From assembly GCA_027600665.1 (NCBI GenBank), contig JADGJL010000005.1, forward strand, positions 124,001 through 188,000: DNA of 64,000 nucleotides, in the 5' to 3' direction. Position numbers and translations under genes: made by a program. The notes under the pieces were generated by a model. The model saw only the letters and a list, made by a program, of their open reading frames with translations. It made no database searches and had not been told where the DNA came from. Of the stretch, positions 17,668 to 25,938 are shown one piece after another (position 1 is the first letter of the stretch; every line of letters starts with the position of its first letter). Source of the DNA: Irineochytrium annulatum (taxonomy: Eukaryota; Chytridiomycota; Chytridiomycetes; Chytridiales; Chytridiaceae).

Positions 17668-18351
17668 TCATTTCATAAATCTGGAGAATAATCTATTCGC
17701 CTTTTTGGAGAGATCGTCCATTTTGACATTGGCATGATCAAGCTGATTGTACCCCCATTTGATCGTCTGCAGCATGCGCGGCGATATAGGCGTTCCTTTG
17801 ATTCGCGGATAGATGTTGTGATAGGCCCAGACGAGATGCTCCCAGCGATTGTCATTGCCGTCCTGAATGTATTCGGATACGTCAATCACTTTCCCGCGCC
17901 CGTCCTGAAGAATTACATTTTTTAAATGAATATCACGGGGGTTCAGCCCGCGGCTGCGAACGGCTTCTCGCGCTGCGTCCACATCGAGCATCACCTGCTC
18001 GGGGACGGGGATTCCTTTTTCCAAACATTCCAGCAGGGTATCTCCGGGTTCAAAACTGATTACGAGAACATTTCGGCCGCTGCCGTAATAGGTAGGGAAA
18101 TATGGCAGACCTTTGAGCTGTTCGTATACCTGCTTTTCATTTTCGAGTTTGTCCAAGGCATGATCCGAGTACATCTTGAAGGCATACTGCGGCAAGCCGT
18201 CATACGTAAATACAGCCGCATCCGTACCTGTGCCAATGCATTTCAATCCTTCTACATCGCCGATGATGTTCACGAGCTCATTCCGGTCGCTTCCGATGAC
18301 TTGGATCTGTTGTAATGCTTCTTCCGCCTGGAACCAATCCGGTCGATTCAT
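17668..18351 (-). CDS. Protein kinase-like (Ser/Thr kinase fold) protein
   Basis: 227 residues, short for a kinase but with the core signatures: a glycine-rich loop replaced by GTGTDAAVF, an ATP-lysine candidate in YAFKMYS, the catalytic-loop equivalent RDIHLKNVIL (H-x-K-N in place of H-R-D-x-K-x-N) and a metal-site equivalent KVIDVSEY (I-D-V in place of D-F-G). This matches small bacterial kinases related to RIO/aminoglycoside-kinase-like families. Activity is plausible but the missing catalytic Asp context makes it uncertain. Start ATG 18351 with AAAGGAGG at 18360-18367; upstream in-frame codons are inside the ribosome site region. Single gene. Confidence 0.75.
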   Translation of the reverse strand: MNRPDWFQAEEALQQIQVIGSDRNELVNIIGDVEGLKCIGTGTDAAVFTYDGLPQYAFKMYSDHALDKLENEKQVYEQLKGLPYFPTYYGSGRNVLVISFEPGDTLLECLEKGIPVPEQVMLDVDAAREAVRSRGLNPRDIHLKNVILQDGRGKVIDVSEYIQDGNDNRWEHLVWAYHNIYPRIKGTPISPRMLQTIKWGYNQLDHANVKMDDLSKKANRLFSRFMK

Positions 18352-18464
18352 GGGTGGTGCCTCCTTTTTGGATATGCCTGTACAGAATCTACGCATAAGT
18401 TATAATTTGAATGGTCCACTGGGCCATCACGCTCGTTGCAATATAAAGATCAGTGTGAATATTC

Positions 18465-18688
18465 TAACGAACCGTATAAGTCTTATTTTGCTGAAATCGT
18501 CAGTTCTGAGAATGTAACGAATCAGAGGCGCGTTATTGGCTCGTTTGCACGCTGTAAACACGTGATCCAGCCGGAATGAGACTATATAACGTGTCTGGAG
18601 TTCGTTAGATTTGGATCGTGCTGTACATCCATGTAATAAGGTGTATGTGATTCGTTAGAGCTGGGCCCAGACTAGCTTAGCTTCGTTA
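18465..18688. repeat. Degenerate 50-bp repeats arranged as a dyad
   Basis: TAACGAA at 18465 and 18515 and the reverse complement TTCGTTA at 18601 and 18651, each pair exactly 50 bp apart, are symmetric about a CACGTG palindrome at 18559-18564. A fifth TTCGTTA lies at 18682. Flanking bases share a loose consensus (AATAA-G-GT-TG-GA before TTCGTTAGA). This is non-coding DNA in the 720-nt gap between two genes. Confidence 0.55.
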
Positions 18689-18710
18689 AAGGTTCGGCCG
18701 GTCAAGGCTG

Positions 18711-18785
18711 CCTTCAACCCTACCGGCAATAGGCACACTACCTCCAACTCTACTGGCAATAGCCACACTACCTTCAACCTATCGG
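18711..18785. repeat. 30-bp tandem repeat, 2.5 copies
   Basis: Units 18711-18740 and 18741-18770 differ at 5 positions, followed by a partial third unit (CCTTCAACCTATCGG). The units contain CTACCGGCAATAG / CTACTGGCAATAG. No gene covers it. The remaining sequence to 19071 shows nothing further. Confidence 0.6.
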
Positions 18786-19071
18786 TAACCCTACCGGTCG
18801 CTCACCCCGGCAGTTCTCTACAGAAATTTTTAATCCCGCTCTTCAGTTTCAATGTCCTCTTTTTACTGTCCTCTATGAAGTATATTATGCGTTCTGCTCC
18901 GCAATTTCATCTTTTGGTGATGTTACTATATAAACGATACGGATCGAATCGGAAACGGTTGCGTCAGAAGAAAATAACGGAAGTGCGCTTGCGGCAATGT
19001 TGCCCTGGCTTTATACTGTGAGCATTAAGGGATCTCATGCAGATCCGGCATACAGAAAGGCAGAAATCCTT

Positions 19072-19989
19072 ATGGCACAATACCCGCAATGGTCTTATTC
19101 GCAGTCGCGGGCGAGTATGTTCGATGAGTGCCTGCGCAAATATTATTATCATTATTACGGTGCCCATAACGGCTGGAAGACAGACTCTGCTGATGAGATG
19201 CAGGTTCGTCTGTACCGTCTGAAACAACTTAGTAATCTGTACCTAGTCTTCGGAGACCTTGCGCATCGGATGTGTGAGTCGGCGGTACGCAGCAGGGAAG
19301 AGGGCAAGGATAAGCCGCGTGAACACTTTCTGGAACAGACCATACGCAAGCTGCTGAATCAGGCATATGTGGAATCAATGGATGCGGATCAGTGGCGAAT
19401 GAATCCCAAAAATCGCACGATGCTGTCCGAGATCTATTACGGGGATGATACGTTGAATGACCGAATCGCGACGATCAAGGAGCGAGCTTCGGCCTGTGTC
19501 AGTAACCTGTACCAGACGCTTACGTGGGAGGACTTGTCCCGGGCAAGCACGGACATTCTGGAGATCGAGAAATGGGATACCATGATGCTGCACGATACAC
19601 GTGTGTATGTGAAGATGGACTTATTGTATCGGCGCAGTAACGGCAATATTGTCATTGTGGACTGGAAGACGGGCAAGGAGGATGACTTCTCTGATCAGCT
19701 CATGCTGTACGCATCCTATGTAAGAGAGCACTACCGGGTTCCTTTGGAGCAGATTGAGCTGCGAGTGGAGTACCTGTTAACGGGAAAACACCGGGAGTTT
19801 ACAGCCACAGAAGAGGATATCCGGAAGGTGGAGGAGAACGTGGGTCGTTACATCGAGGAGATGCGATCCTGCGTGGAGGATGAGTATTACAACCGTCCAA
19901 AGGACGTCAGCTATTTCACAGCGATGCCTTCGCACCGGTCCTGCCGGGATTGCAACTTCCGCGAAGTATGCAGTGAACGGGCAGTCTGA
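19072..19989 (+). CDS. PD-(D/E)XK nuclease family protein with Fe-S cysteines
   Basis: 305 residues. PD-(D/E)XK core: an early YSQSRASMFDEC segment, a middle acidic strand (YVKMDLLYRR) and the VDWKTGKEDD motif (D-x-K) with a following QLMLYASYV helix, as in AddB/RecB and Cas4-like nucleases. Four cysteines, C20 and C291-x2-C294-x5-C300, match the iron-sulfur clamp of AddB and Cas4. No helicase or CRISPR gene is nearby, so this is a stand-alone member of unknown role, perhaps in DNA repair. Start ATG 19072 with GAAAGG 11 nt upstream; the earlier in-frame codon has no site. Terminator at 20062. Confidence 0.82.
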   Translation: MAQYPQWSYSQSRASMFDECLRKYYYHYYGAHNGWKTDSADEMQVRLYRLKQLSNLYLVFGDLAHRMCESAVRSREEGKDKPREHFLEQTIRKLLNQAYVESMDADQWRMNPKNRTMLSEIYYGDDTLNDRIATIKERASACVSNLYQTLTWEDLSRASTDILEIEKWDTMMLHDTRVYVKMDLLYRRSNGNIVIVDWKTGKEDDFSDQLMLYASYVREHYRVPLEQIELRVEYLLTGKHREFTATEEDIRKVEENVGRYIEEMRSCVEDEYYNRPKDVSYFTAMPSHRSCRDCNFREVCSERAV

Positions 19990-20061
19990 AGCGCCATAAC
20001 CGGATGAACATAAGACAAGGCCTTATCCGAATTGATCTATTTTATATGTGGCAAAAAATCA

Positions 20062-20104
20062 AGAAGCGCGAGCCGGGTACAACATCTGCCCGACTCGCGC
20101 TTCT
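20062..20104. terminator. Bidirectional terminator nuclease/ald
   Basis: AGAAGCGCGAG / CTCGCGCTTCT (11 bp) plus inner CGGG/CCCG. An A6 run at 20053-20058 gives a T tract on the minus strand for ald. Confidence 0.88.
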
Positions 20105-20159
20105 ATTGCGTTCCACAGGCCTGGCGACATGGCGCCGGGGTGGAACGATCCTATCCAGA

Positions 20160-21293
20160 TTATTGGACAGCGGCGGCATTCTCCAGCGCCTGGCCCACAG
20201 GAACATAGGCATGCCCGAGATCCCGGGCAACCGCCTCATACGTGATGTGTCCATTCAGCGCATTGACCGCGCTGCGAATGGACGAACTGCCGCGAATCGC
20301 GGCGGCTGCACCGTGGTTGGCCAGCTGCAGCGCATAAGGCATGGTGGCGTTGGTCAGCGCCACCGTAGACGTACGCGGCACAGCGCCCGGCATGTTCGCC
20401 ACCGCGTAATGCACGACGCCATGTTTCACATAGGTTGGTTCATCGTGGGTGGTGATATGATCAATGGTCTCAACGATCCCGCCTTGATCAATCGCCACAT
20501 CCACAATGACCGATCCCGGTGCCATCGTCTTCACCACCTGCTCGCTGACTAGCGTTGGCGCCTTGGCGCCCGGAATCAGCACCGCACAGATCAGCAGATC
20601 TGCCGCCGCAACAGCTGCCGCAATGTTGGACGGGCTGGATACCAGCGTGTGGATCTGATTGCCGAAGATATCATCCAGCTGGCGCAGTCGATTCAGATTC
20701 AGATCGAGGATGGTTACATCCGCTCCAAGGCCAATGGCAATCTTGGCTGCATTTGTACCCACCGTACCGCCGCCAATAATGACCACTTTTCCCCGACTGA
20801 CACCAGGTACACCGGACAACAAAATGCCCTTGCCACCTTCGGTCTTCTCCAATAGCTGTGCTCCGATCTGGGAGGCCATGCGGCCTGCAACTTCACTCAT
20901 TGGAGTTAGCAAGGGAAGAGTACTATTAACCTCCAGTGTCTCATAGGCAATGGCTGTTACTCGACTTGCAATAAGCGCTTTTGCAAGCTCAGGTTCCGCT
21001 GCGAGGTGCAGGTAGGTGAACAGAATCAGCCCCGGACGAAAATATCCATATTCACTGGCAAGCGGTTCTTTCACTTTGATGATCATATCGGCCTCGGTCC
21101 ACACGGACTTGGCATCAGGACGAATCTCGGCGCCCGCAGCTTGATATTCATGATCCGTGAATCCGCTGCCGATTCCCGCGCCTTGTTCAATCATCACCTG
21201 GTGACCAGCTCTGATGAAATCAGCAGCCCCGGCCGGAGTCATTGCTACACGATTCTCATTGTTTTTGATTTCTTTGGGAATTCCGATTCTCAT
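20160..21293 (-). CDS. ald: Alanine dehydrogenase
   Basis: 377 residues, the normal Ald length. It catalyses NAD-dependent oxidative deamination of L-alanine to pyruvate and ammonia, used for growth on alanine and during sporulation. The N-terminal signature ([20 protein letters not shown]), FTYLHLAAE, the Rossmann motif [20 protein letters not shown] and the C-terminal [29 protein letters not shown] region (quoted as family landmarks in part) are all present. Start is ATG 21293, 7 nt after GAGGTG; ATG 21299 is too close to that site. It is divergent from a PucR-type regulator at 21483, as ald and adeR are related in Bacillus subtilis. Confidence 0.95.
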   Translation of the reverse strand: MRIGIPKEIKNNENRVAMTPAGAADFIRAGHQVMIEQGAGIGSGFTDHEYQAAGAEIRPDAKSVWTEADMIIKVKEPLASEYGYFRPGLILFTYLHLAAEPELAKALIASRVTAIAYETLEVNSTLPLLTPMSEVAGRMASQIGAQLLEKTEGGKGILLSGVPGVSRGKVVIIGGGTVGTNAAKIAIGLGADVTILDLNLNRLRQLDDIFGNQIHTLVSSPSNIAAAVAAADLLICAVLIPGAKAPTLVSEQVVKTMAPGSVIVDVAIDQGGIVETIDHITTHDEPTYVKHGVVHYAVANMPGAVPRTSTVALTNATMPYALQLANHGAAAAIRGSSSIRSAVNALNGHITYEAVARDLGHAYVPVGQALENAAAVQ

Positions 21294-21482
21294 CACCATG
21301 CACCTCGTCCATTTATTGGTTGTTAGCTTATACTACAAGTTTATGACTTGCATATTTGTTTTGCACCAGACTTGATGTCTAATTTTTAGAAATAGTACTC
21401 AACATATTGTCGAAAAAGACTATTCAGGACATTTGTCCATGGATTATAATGTAAGAAAAAATAACACGAAGAGGGATCACCA

Positions 21483-23153
21483 TTGCAAAATGATCGCGTG
21501 TTTACGATTAAAGATATCCTTGCACGTCCGGTATTCGGCCGAGCGCGACTAGCGGCAGGGAAGGATGGAGTGAACCGTCAGGTTGGCTGGGTTCATGTGC
21601 TCGAGATTACGAATGTATCTCCATTTGTAAGCCCCCATGATCTTATTTTATCCACTGGACTGTGGCTTCAATCGGAAGAAGGGCGTGAAGAGTATCTGCT
21701 CCAGCTCATTGGAAGTGAGGCAGCGGGGTTATGTGTGGAGTTTGGTACCAGCATACACGGAATCCCGGAAGAACTGATTGAACTGGCGGACAGACACGAG
21801 TTTCCGCTGATCGTATTCGAGCAACCAGTTCGTTTTGTCGAGATCACACAGGATATTCACTCTCTGCTCATTAATCATCAACACCAGCTGCTGAAAAGTC
21901 TGGAAGCTTATTCAAGACAGCTTCAGCAACGAACATTACAGAGTACGGATATGTCTGCTGTACTGCAACTGCTGCATGAGTATGCTGTCAAACCGGTGGT
22001 GTACATTTCGTCCATGGAGCCGGGCAGTTTTGTGCCCGAACTTGTACCGGAGATGGAACAGACCATCTATACCTGGTATGAGCAAGAGGTAGAACATCTG
22101 GATTTGAATGATTCAGATACCGAATTATGGTTCCATATGGATGAAGAGAAAGTTCTGCTGTGCCATCCGGTCGTCTGCTTCGGCCAGGTTTTTTCTGCTG
22201 TAGGCATGATTGTGCATCCGGCAGCTCCAGTGGAATATCTCAAGCTGCTGCTTGACTACACCGCGAAGGCAGCGGCAGCACTCACACTTCGTTCCCAGTT
22301 TCTTGAAGAGAAGATGGTCCGCAATCAAAATGAACTGATCCAGGATCTGATGAATGGCAACATCCAGCAGGAGGACCAGGCTCAGACTCGAATGGGGCTT
22401 CGATTGCTGGTGAAGGGACAGTACTGGTTCGCAGGTGGGGTCATCGAGATTGAACATCGATTGAAAGGCACAGGCCGGGAGCGAATGGAAGCGAATCATC
22501 AGGATGTTCTTGTCCTGCTTCGTTCCCTGCTCAAGAAGAACAATCTGCCTAGCCTGATTATGCTGAAGAACAACCAGGTATATCTGTGTTGTGCCAAGGA
22601 AGCGGTATCGGCTGCTGCACGTCATCAACTGCTGCGATTGCTTGAAGGGATTGCCCTGGACGTGAAACGGTTTGCCAGTCGTAACTTGAAGCAGGTTATC
22701 ATTCATGTGGGAATTGGCAAGTTCCGCAGCCGTTTGACCAGTCTGCCGGAGAGCCTTCAGGAAGCCTATCAGGTCATCGAAGTTTCGAGGTCGGTAGATC
22801 AGATGGAACATGTTCACTTTTACGATCGTATGGGTATATATCAAATGTTAAAGGCATTGCCCCAGTCGTTCCTTCAACCCTTTGTTCAGGATCACCTGGG
22901 TGTCTTGATTGAACATGATCAAACGCATCACCTGCGATTGGTAGAGACATTGGATGCTTACCTGCAGAACTTTGGTTCCAAACGGGATGCAGCCGCCCAG
23001 TTATTTATTCATCGGCAAACGTTGTACAACAGACTGGAGAAGCTGGAAGAACTGATGGGGCCAGATTACATGGATCAAGGGAGAAGAATCTGTCTGGAGA
23101 TGGCGCTACTGGCACACGCGATGATCGAGAATGGACAGTGGCAATCCTCTTGA
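21483..23153 (+). CDS. adeR: PucR/CdaR family activator, AdeR-like
   Basis: 556 residues. N-terminal PucR domain (about 8-130: TIKDILARPVFGRARL, LILSTGLWL, GIPEELIELAD), a middle GGDEF-like CdaR region (about 280-440) and a C-terminal HTH_30 (LDAYLQNFGSKRDAAAQLFIHRQTLYNRLEKLEEL, of which HRQTLYNRL is the recognition helix). In Bacillus subtilis AdeR, of this family, activates ald in response to alanine. The divergent position next to ald, 189 nt apart, makes the same role likely. Start appears to be TTG 21483 after GAGGGA; no better ATG is nearby. It ends at the terminator at 23176. Confidence 0.87.
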   Translation: MQNDRVFTIKDILARPVFGRARLAAGKDGVNRQVGWVHVLEITNVSPFVSPHDLILSTGLWLQSEEGREEYLLQLIGSEAAGLCVEFGTSIHGIPEELIELADRHEFPLIVFEQPVRFVEITQDIHSLLINHQHQLLKSLEAYSRQLQQRTLQSTDMSAVLQLLHEYAVKPVVYISSMEPGSFVPELVPEMEQTIYTWYEQEVEHLDLNDSDTELWFHMDEEKVLLCHPVVCFGQVFSAVGMIVHPAAPVEYLKLLLDYTAKAAAALTLRSQFLEEKMVRNQNELIQDLMNGNIQQEDQAQTRMGLRLLVKGQYWFAGGVIEIEHRLKGTGRERMEANHQDVLVLLRSLLKKNNLPSLIMLKNNQVYLCCAKEAVSAAARHQLLRLLEGIALDVKRFASRNLKQVIIHVGIGKFRSRLTSLPESLQEAYQVIEVSRSVDQMEHVHFYDRMGIYQMLKALPQSFLQPFVQDHLGVLIEHDQTHHLRLVETLDAYLQNFGSKRDAAAQLFIHRQTLYNRLEKLEELMGPDYMDQGRRICLEMALLAHAMIENGQWQSS

Positions 23154-23175
23154 TGCGGTGAAAGGGATGCAAGAC

Positions 23176-23225
23176 AGACTGTGCATCGATTTTACATTAC
23201 TTTGTGCACAGTCTAGCAGTTTTTA
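23176..23225 (+). terminator. Terminator after adeR-like gene
   Basis: AGACTGTGCA / TGCACAGTCT 10-bp stem with a 19-nt loop, followed by AGCAGTTTTTA. Confidence 0.75.
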
Positions 23226-23503
23226 CTAATCCGCCGGGTATGTTGTAATGAAACAGGCAGGCGTTGCAGGGTGGAAGTGGAGCGCCGGCCCCGATAAAGC
23301 TTCGTTTGACCAGAAGATGGTGCTAGTGATAATGAAGAGGGTGCAGCCAGGCGATACGGGGGTGATGACCGGTCGGGGCGTCCGTCTGTTTCTGCTTCAA
23401 TGGCTGCCGCTGAAATGCCGCTTTGGTGCAGCCACTCCTGAAGTCGTATTGGATTGATTCCGAGTTGTCCGCTCAGATTACAGATATCGAGGTTTATTCT
23501 CAC
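23213..23503 (-). CDS. Doubtful small basic ORF
   Basis: 96 codons from a GTG at 23503 with an AAAGGCGG site 6 nt upstream. The first 40 residues look like a helix-turn-helix (NLSGQLGINPIRLQEWLHQSG), the rest is low-complexity and rich in R, S and P, unlike a conserved protein. Its end overlaps the terminator of the adeR-like gene. It could be a small regulator with a frameshifted tail or chance; I lean to a weak call. Confidence 0.35.
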   Translation of the reverse strand: MRINLDICNLSGQLGINPIRLQEWLHQSGISAAAIEAETDGRPDRSSPPYRLAAPSSLSLAPSSGQTKLYRGRRSTSTLQRLPVSLQHTRRISKNC

Positions 23504-23821
23504 ACAAATCCGCCTTTCCTGGAATATCGGGCTGGTAGTAGGGTTTGAAAGGGAAGCATGAATTCGAGATCAGTAAATGCTCATGTACATGGTAATCGTA
23601 ACTTGATCGGCGGAATGATCCATTATATTGAGAAGTAGCGCGGAGGGGGTTATGTATACCCTGTTAAATGTTCTCCTATCCGCTTTTTTGATAATTCCCT
23701 ATAAATTGGCTTTTAACAAGATTCTATCACTTCACATGAAGCTGTGCGTCTCAATATAGTCTCAATTTTGTTGAAAAAATAAATACATTAAAAGTACCAG
23801 TATCTAGTACGGAGGACATAT
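23504..23821. other. Gene-free stretch before STAND gene
   Basis: 318 nt. It holds an imperfect hairpin with T6 (about 23638-23688, AGCGCGGAGG...CTCCTATCCGCTTTTTT) that could be a terminator or attenuator, and the AT-rich promoter region of the STAND gene. No repeat or RNA gene is recognised. Confidence 0.4.
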
Positions 23822-25891
23822 ATGGGAAACAGTAGTGAGGCTCAATATGACGAGTATGTTGAGGATGGCAAACGTTTTGTTGGTCGAATCAAGGAACTGA
23901 CAACACTGGAACGGTGGTTCAATCATCCAGAAGCCCCATTGACCATATTTTCAATTACCGGCATGGGAGGTATCGGTAAATCTTCATTGCTTTCAGAGAT
24001 GTTATCTGTCTCTCGGAATCGAGGTGCGACAGCAATCTGGATGGATGGCCGATCATGTGGTGGGACCCCTTCCGTTTTTATGGATTATTTGTCCTCTACA
24101 TTAGGATTGGAAACATTGGATAGAGAAGGATACCCACGGCCATTGAGTCTGCTGAAAGACACATCAATCGAGAAGCGAATGGTCCTTGCAGTGGATAATT
24201 ATGAAGAGCTGGCTCTGTTAGAAAGTTGGTTTATGGAAGTATTTGTATCCAAACTTCCGTTAAGAGGCATACTTGTCATTCTTGCATCACGCCCGGAATT
24301 GGCATCCACTTGGCGGACACATCCCCGATTGCATCAGCGATTTATACAGATGCGGCTTCAACATTTTACAGTTGATGAGATTACGGAATATATCATGGTG
24401 GCAGGCTCTCTGAATCAGGGCATGGCAGGCACCATTACGAGAATGACCGATGGGCATCCACTGGGTCTGGCCTTAGCTGTAGAAGCTGCGGATCAGAGAA
24501 GGAATCTTCCGCAATCCGAATGGGCTGAACTGTCGCATATGATCAGTGCTCGATTATTATTGGAACTGACTACACCTCGTCTGCATCCCATGGTAGAGGT
24601 ACTAACATTGCTTGAGACAGCCAATCAGGAATTGTTATCATCCGTACTGGATATGATCGTGACACAAGAAGAGTACCACATGCTGAGACAGATGTCGTTT
24701 ATCCGTTCTGGCCCGGATGGTCTTGCCTTGCATGATATGGCCAGGGTACATCTACTCCGGGACTTTCGCCAACGTGAGCCTCATCGGCTGCAGACCATGC
24801 GCATCAAGATTGTGAAATTGTTAAAACCACTGCATGAACAGGCGGGACTACATGAGCGTCGCCAGATCGCACGGAAGATGCTGTTACTGTGTCAGGAATC
24901 CATGCTTCAATACCGCAAGTACGCGGATGTGTCCCGTGATTCCTTGTTCTCACCTCTGGAAACGATGAGAAGCGAGGATCTGCCAGCTCTGCACAGCCTG
25001 TTACAACAATGGTGCGAGTACAGTGTGGAACCATGGCAGGCTGTACCCTATGGCCCCTTCCTGGATGAACTGGCACACCGTTATCCCGAAGGAATCGTAT
25101 TAATGCGTGACAAGCTTGGGGAGACAATCGCCATGTTCATTACAGTCCTTGTGCATAAGGATAGTAGTGAGCTGCTGTTAAAATATTTTCCGAATGAGAT
25201 GTATGAATGCTTCACACCACAGGAGCTGGAAAATGACCCAGATCAGAGTGATACGCACTTTGCTTTGCTGGCTGCCGCAAGAGATGATGTGCCTGGTTAT
25301 ACACGGGAAGAACTCGTTGGATACATGACACTGGACCGACTGGCTCTGCTGGGTGATGGTGCGCGAGCGATGCTCGTCGCAACGAATCCTCATCTGAAAC
25401 TGTTTTTGCAAAGTATTGGATTCCAGATGCGAAGAACAAGCACCCGGGTCTGCGACAGCTTTGAGCATCAGGCGGACGTACTTGAATTGGATTTGCGTAG
25501 TGGGCAATTCGGACAGTGGGTCATGTCTCTGCTTGATCCGGAAGCAACAGAGAATCGGATACAGCCGGAAACAACGGATGCAGATGACTCAGTCTGGACT
25601 GAACAGGATGTTCGCAAGATGTTGGGATACCTTCGATCTCCTGGAGAATTACATGAATACGCTGGCAGAGTTACAGGAGTAAGGGATGGTATCCAATTAC
25701 AGCTGTATGTCATGGATTTGTTGGAAGGCAGAGTTCATGGTCTGTCCCCGCAGGATCAGATGCTGTTGTACGCGGCCTACTGGACGCATGCTGGCAATCC
25801 AACTGCCGCAGCCCAGACGTGTTCCATGAGTCGGGCGACCTTCTATCGCCATCTCAGAACAGCGCTGACTCGCTTGGCGCGGATTTTGTAG
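23822..25891 (+). CDS. STAND-type ATPase with C-terminal HTH
   Basis: 689 residues. P-loop G-M-G-G-I-G-K-S-S at about residues 48-56, Walker B-like strand MVLAVDNYEEL about 121-131, a sensor-like LVILASRPEL about 155, then winged-helix and helical regions typical of AP-ATPase/STAND proteins. The last 50 residues form a helix-turn-helix (PTAAAQTCSMSRATFYRHL), so it looks like a large signal-responsive transcription regulator, in the general manner of MalT but without its LuxR-type domain. Start ATG 23822 with CGGAGGA at 23811-23817. Single gene, convergent with the sigma-54 activator gene. Ligand and targets unknown. Confidence 0.8.
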   Translation: MGNSSEAQYDEYVEDGKRFVGRIKELTTLERWFNHPEAPLTIFSITGMGGIGKSSLLSEMLSVSRNRGATAIWMDGRSCGGTPSVFMDYLSSTLGLETLDREGYPRPLSLLKDTSIEKRMVLAVDNYEELALLESWFMEVFVSKLPLRGILVILASRPELASTWRTHPRLHQRFIQMRLQHFTVDEITEYIMVAGSLNQGMAGTITRMTDGHPLGLALAVEAADQRRNLPQSEWAELSHMISARLLLELTTPRLHPMVEVLTLLETANQELLSSVLDMIVTQEEYHMLRQMSFIRSGPDGLALHDMARVHLLRDFRQREPHRLQTMRIKIVKLLKPLHEQAGLHERRQIARKMLLLCQESMLQYRKYADVSRDSLFSPLETMRSEDLPALHSLLQQWCEYSVEPWQAVPYGPFLDELAHRYPEGIVLMRDKLGETIAMFITVLVHKDSSELLLKYFPNEMYECFTPQELENDPDQSDTHFALLAAARDDVPGYTREELVGYMTLDRLALLGDGARAMLVATNPHLKLFLQSIGFQMRRTSTRVCDSFEHQADVLELDLRSGQFGQWVMSLLDPEATENRIQPETTDADDSVWTEQDVRKMLGYLRSPGELHEYAGRVTGVRDGIQLQLYVMDLLEGRVHGLSPQDQMLLYAAYWTHAGNPTAAAQTCSMSRATFYRHLRTALTRLARIL

Positions 25892-25938
25892 GTAGCTGCC
25901 GTTCCGTCCAAACCGTAATTACGACAAGAAGAGGCGGG

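Noticed and set aside
18711..18785. CRISPR array
   Set aside because: Units are adjacent 30-bp tandem copies without spacers, and no cas genes are nearby.
23248..23457. 70-codon plus-strand reading frame after the adeR-like gene
   Set aside because: No ribosome site and no recognisable features.
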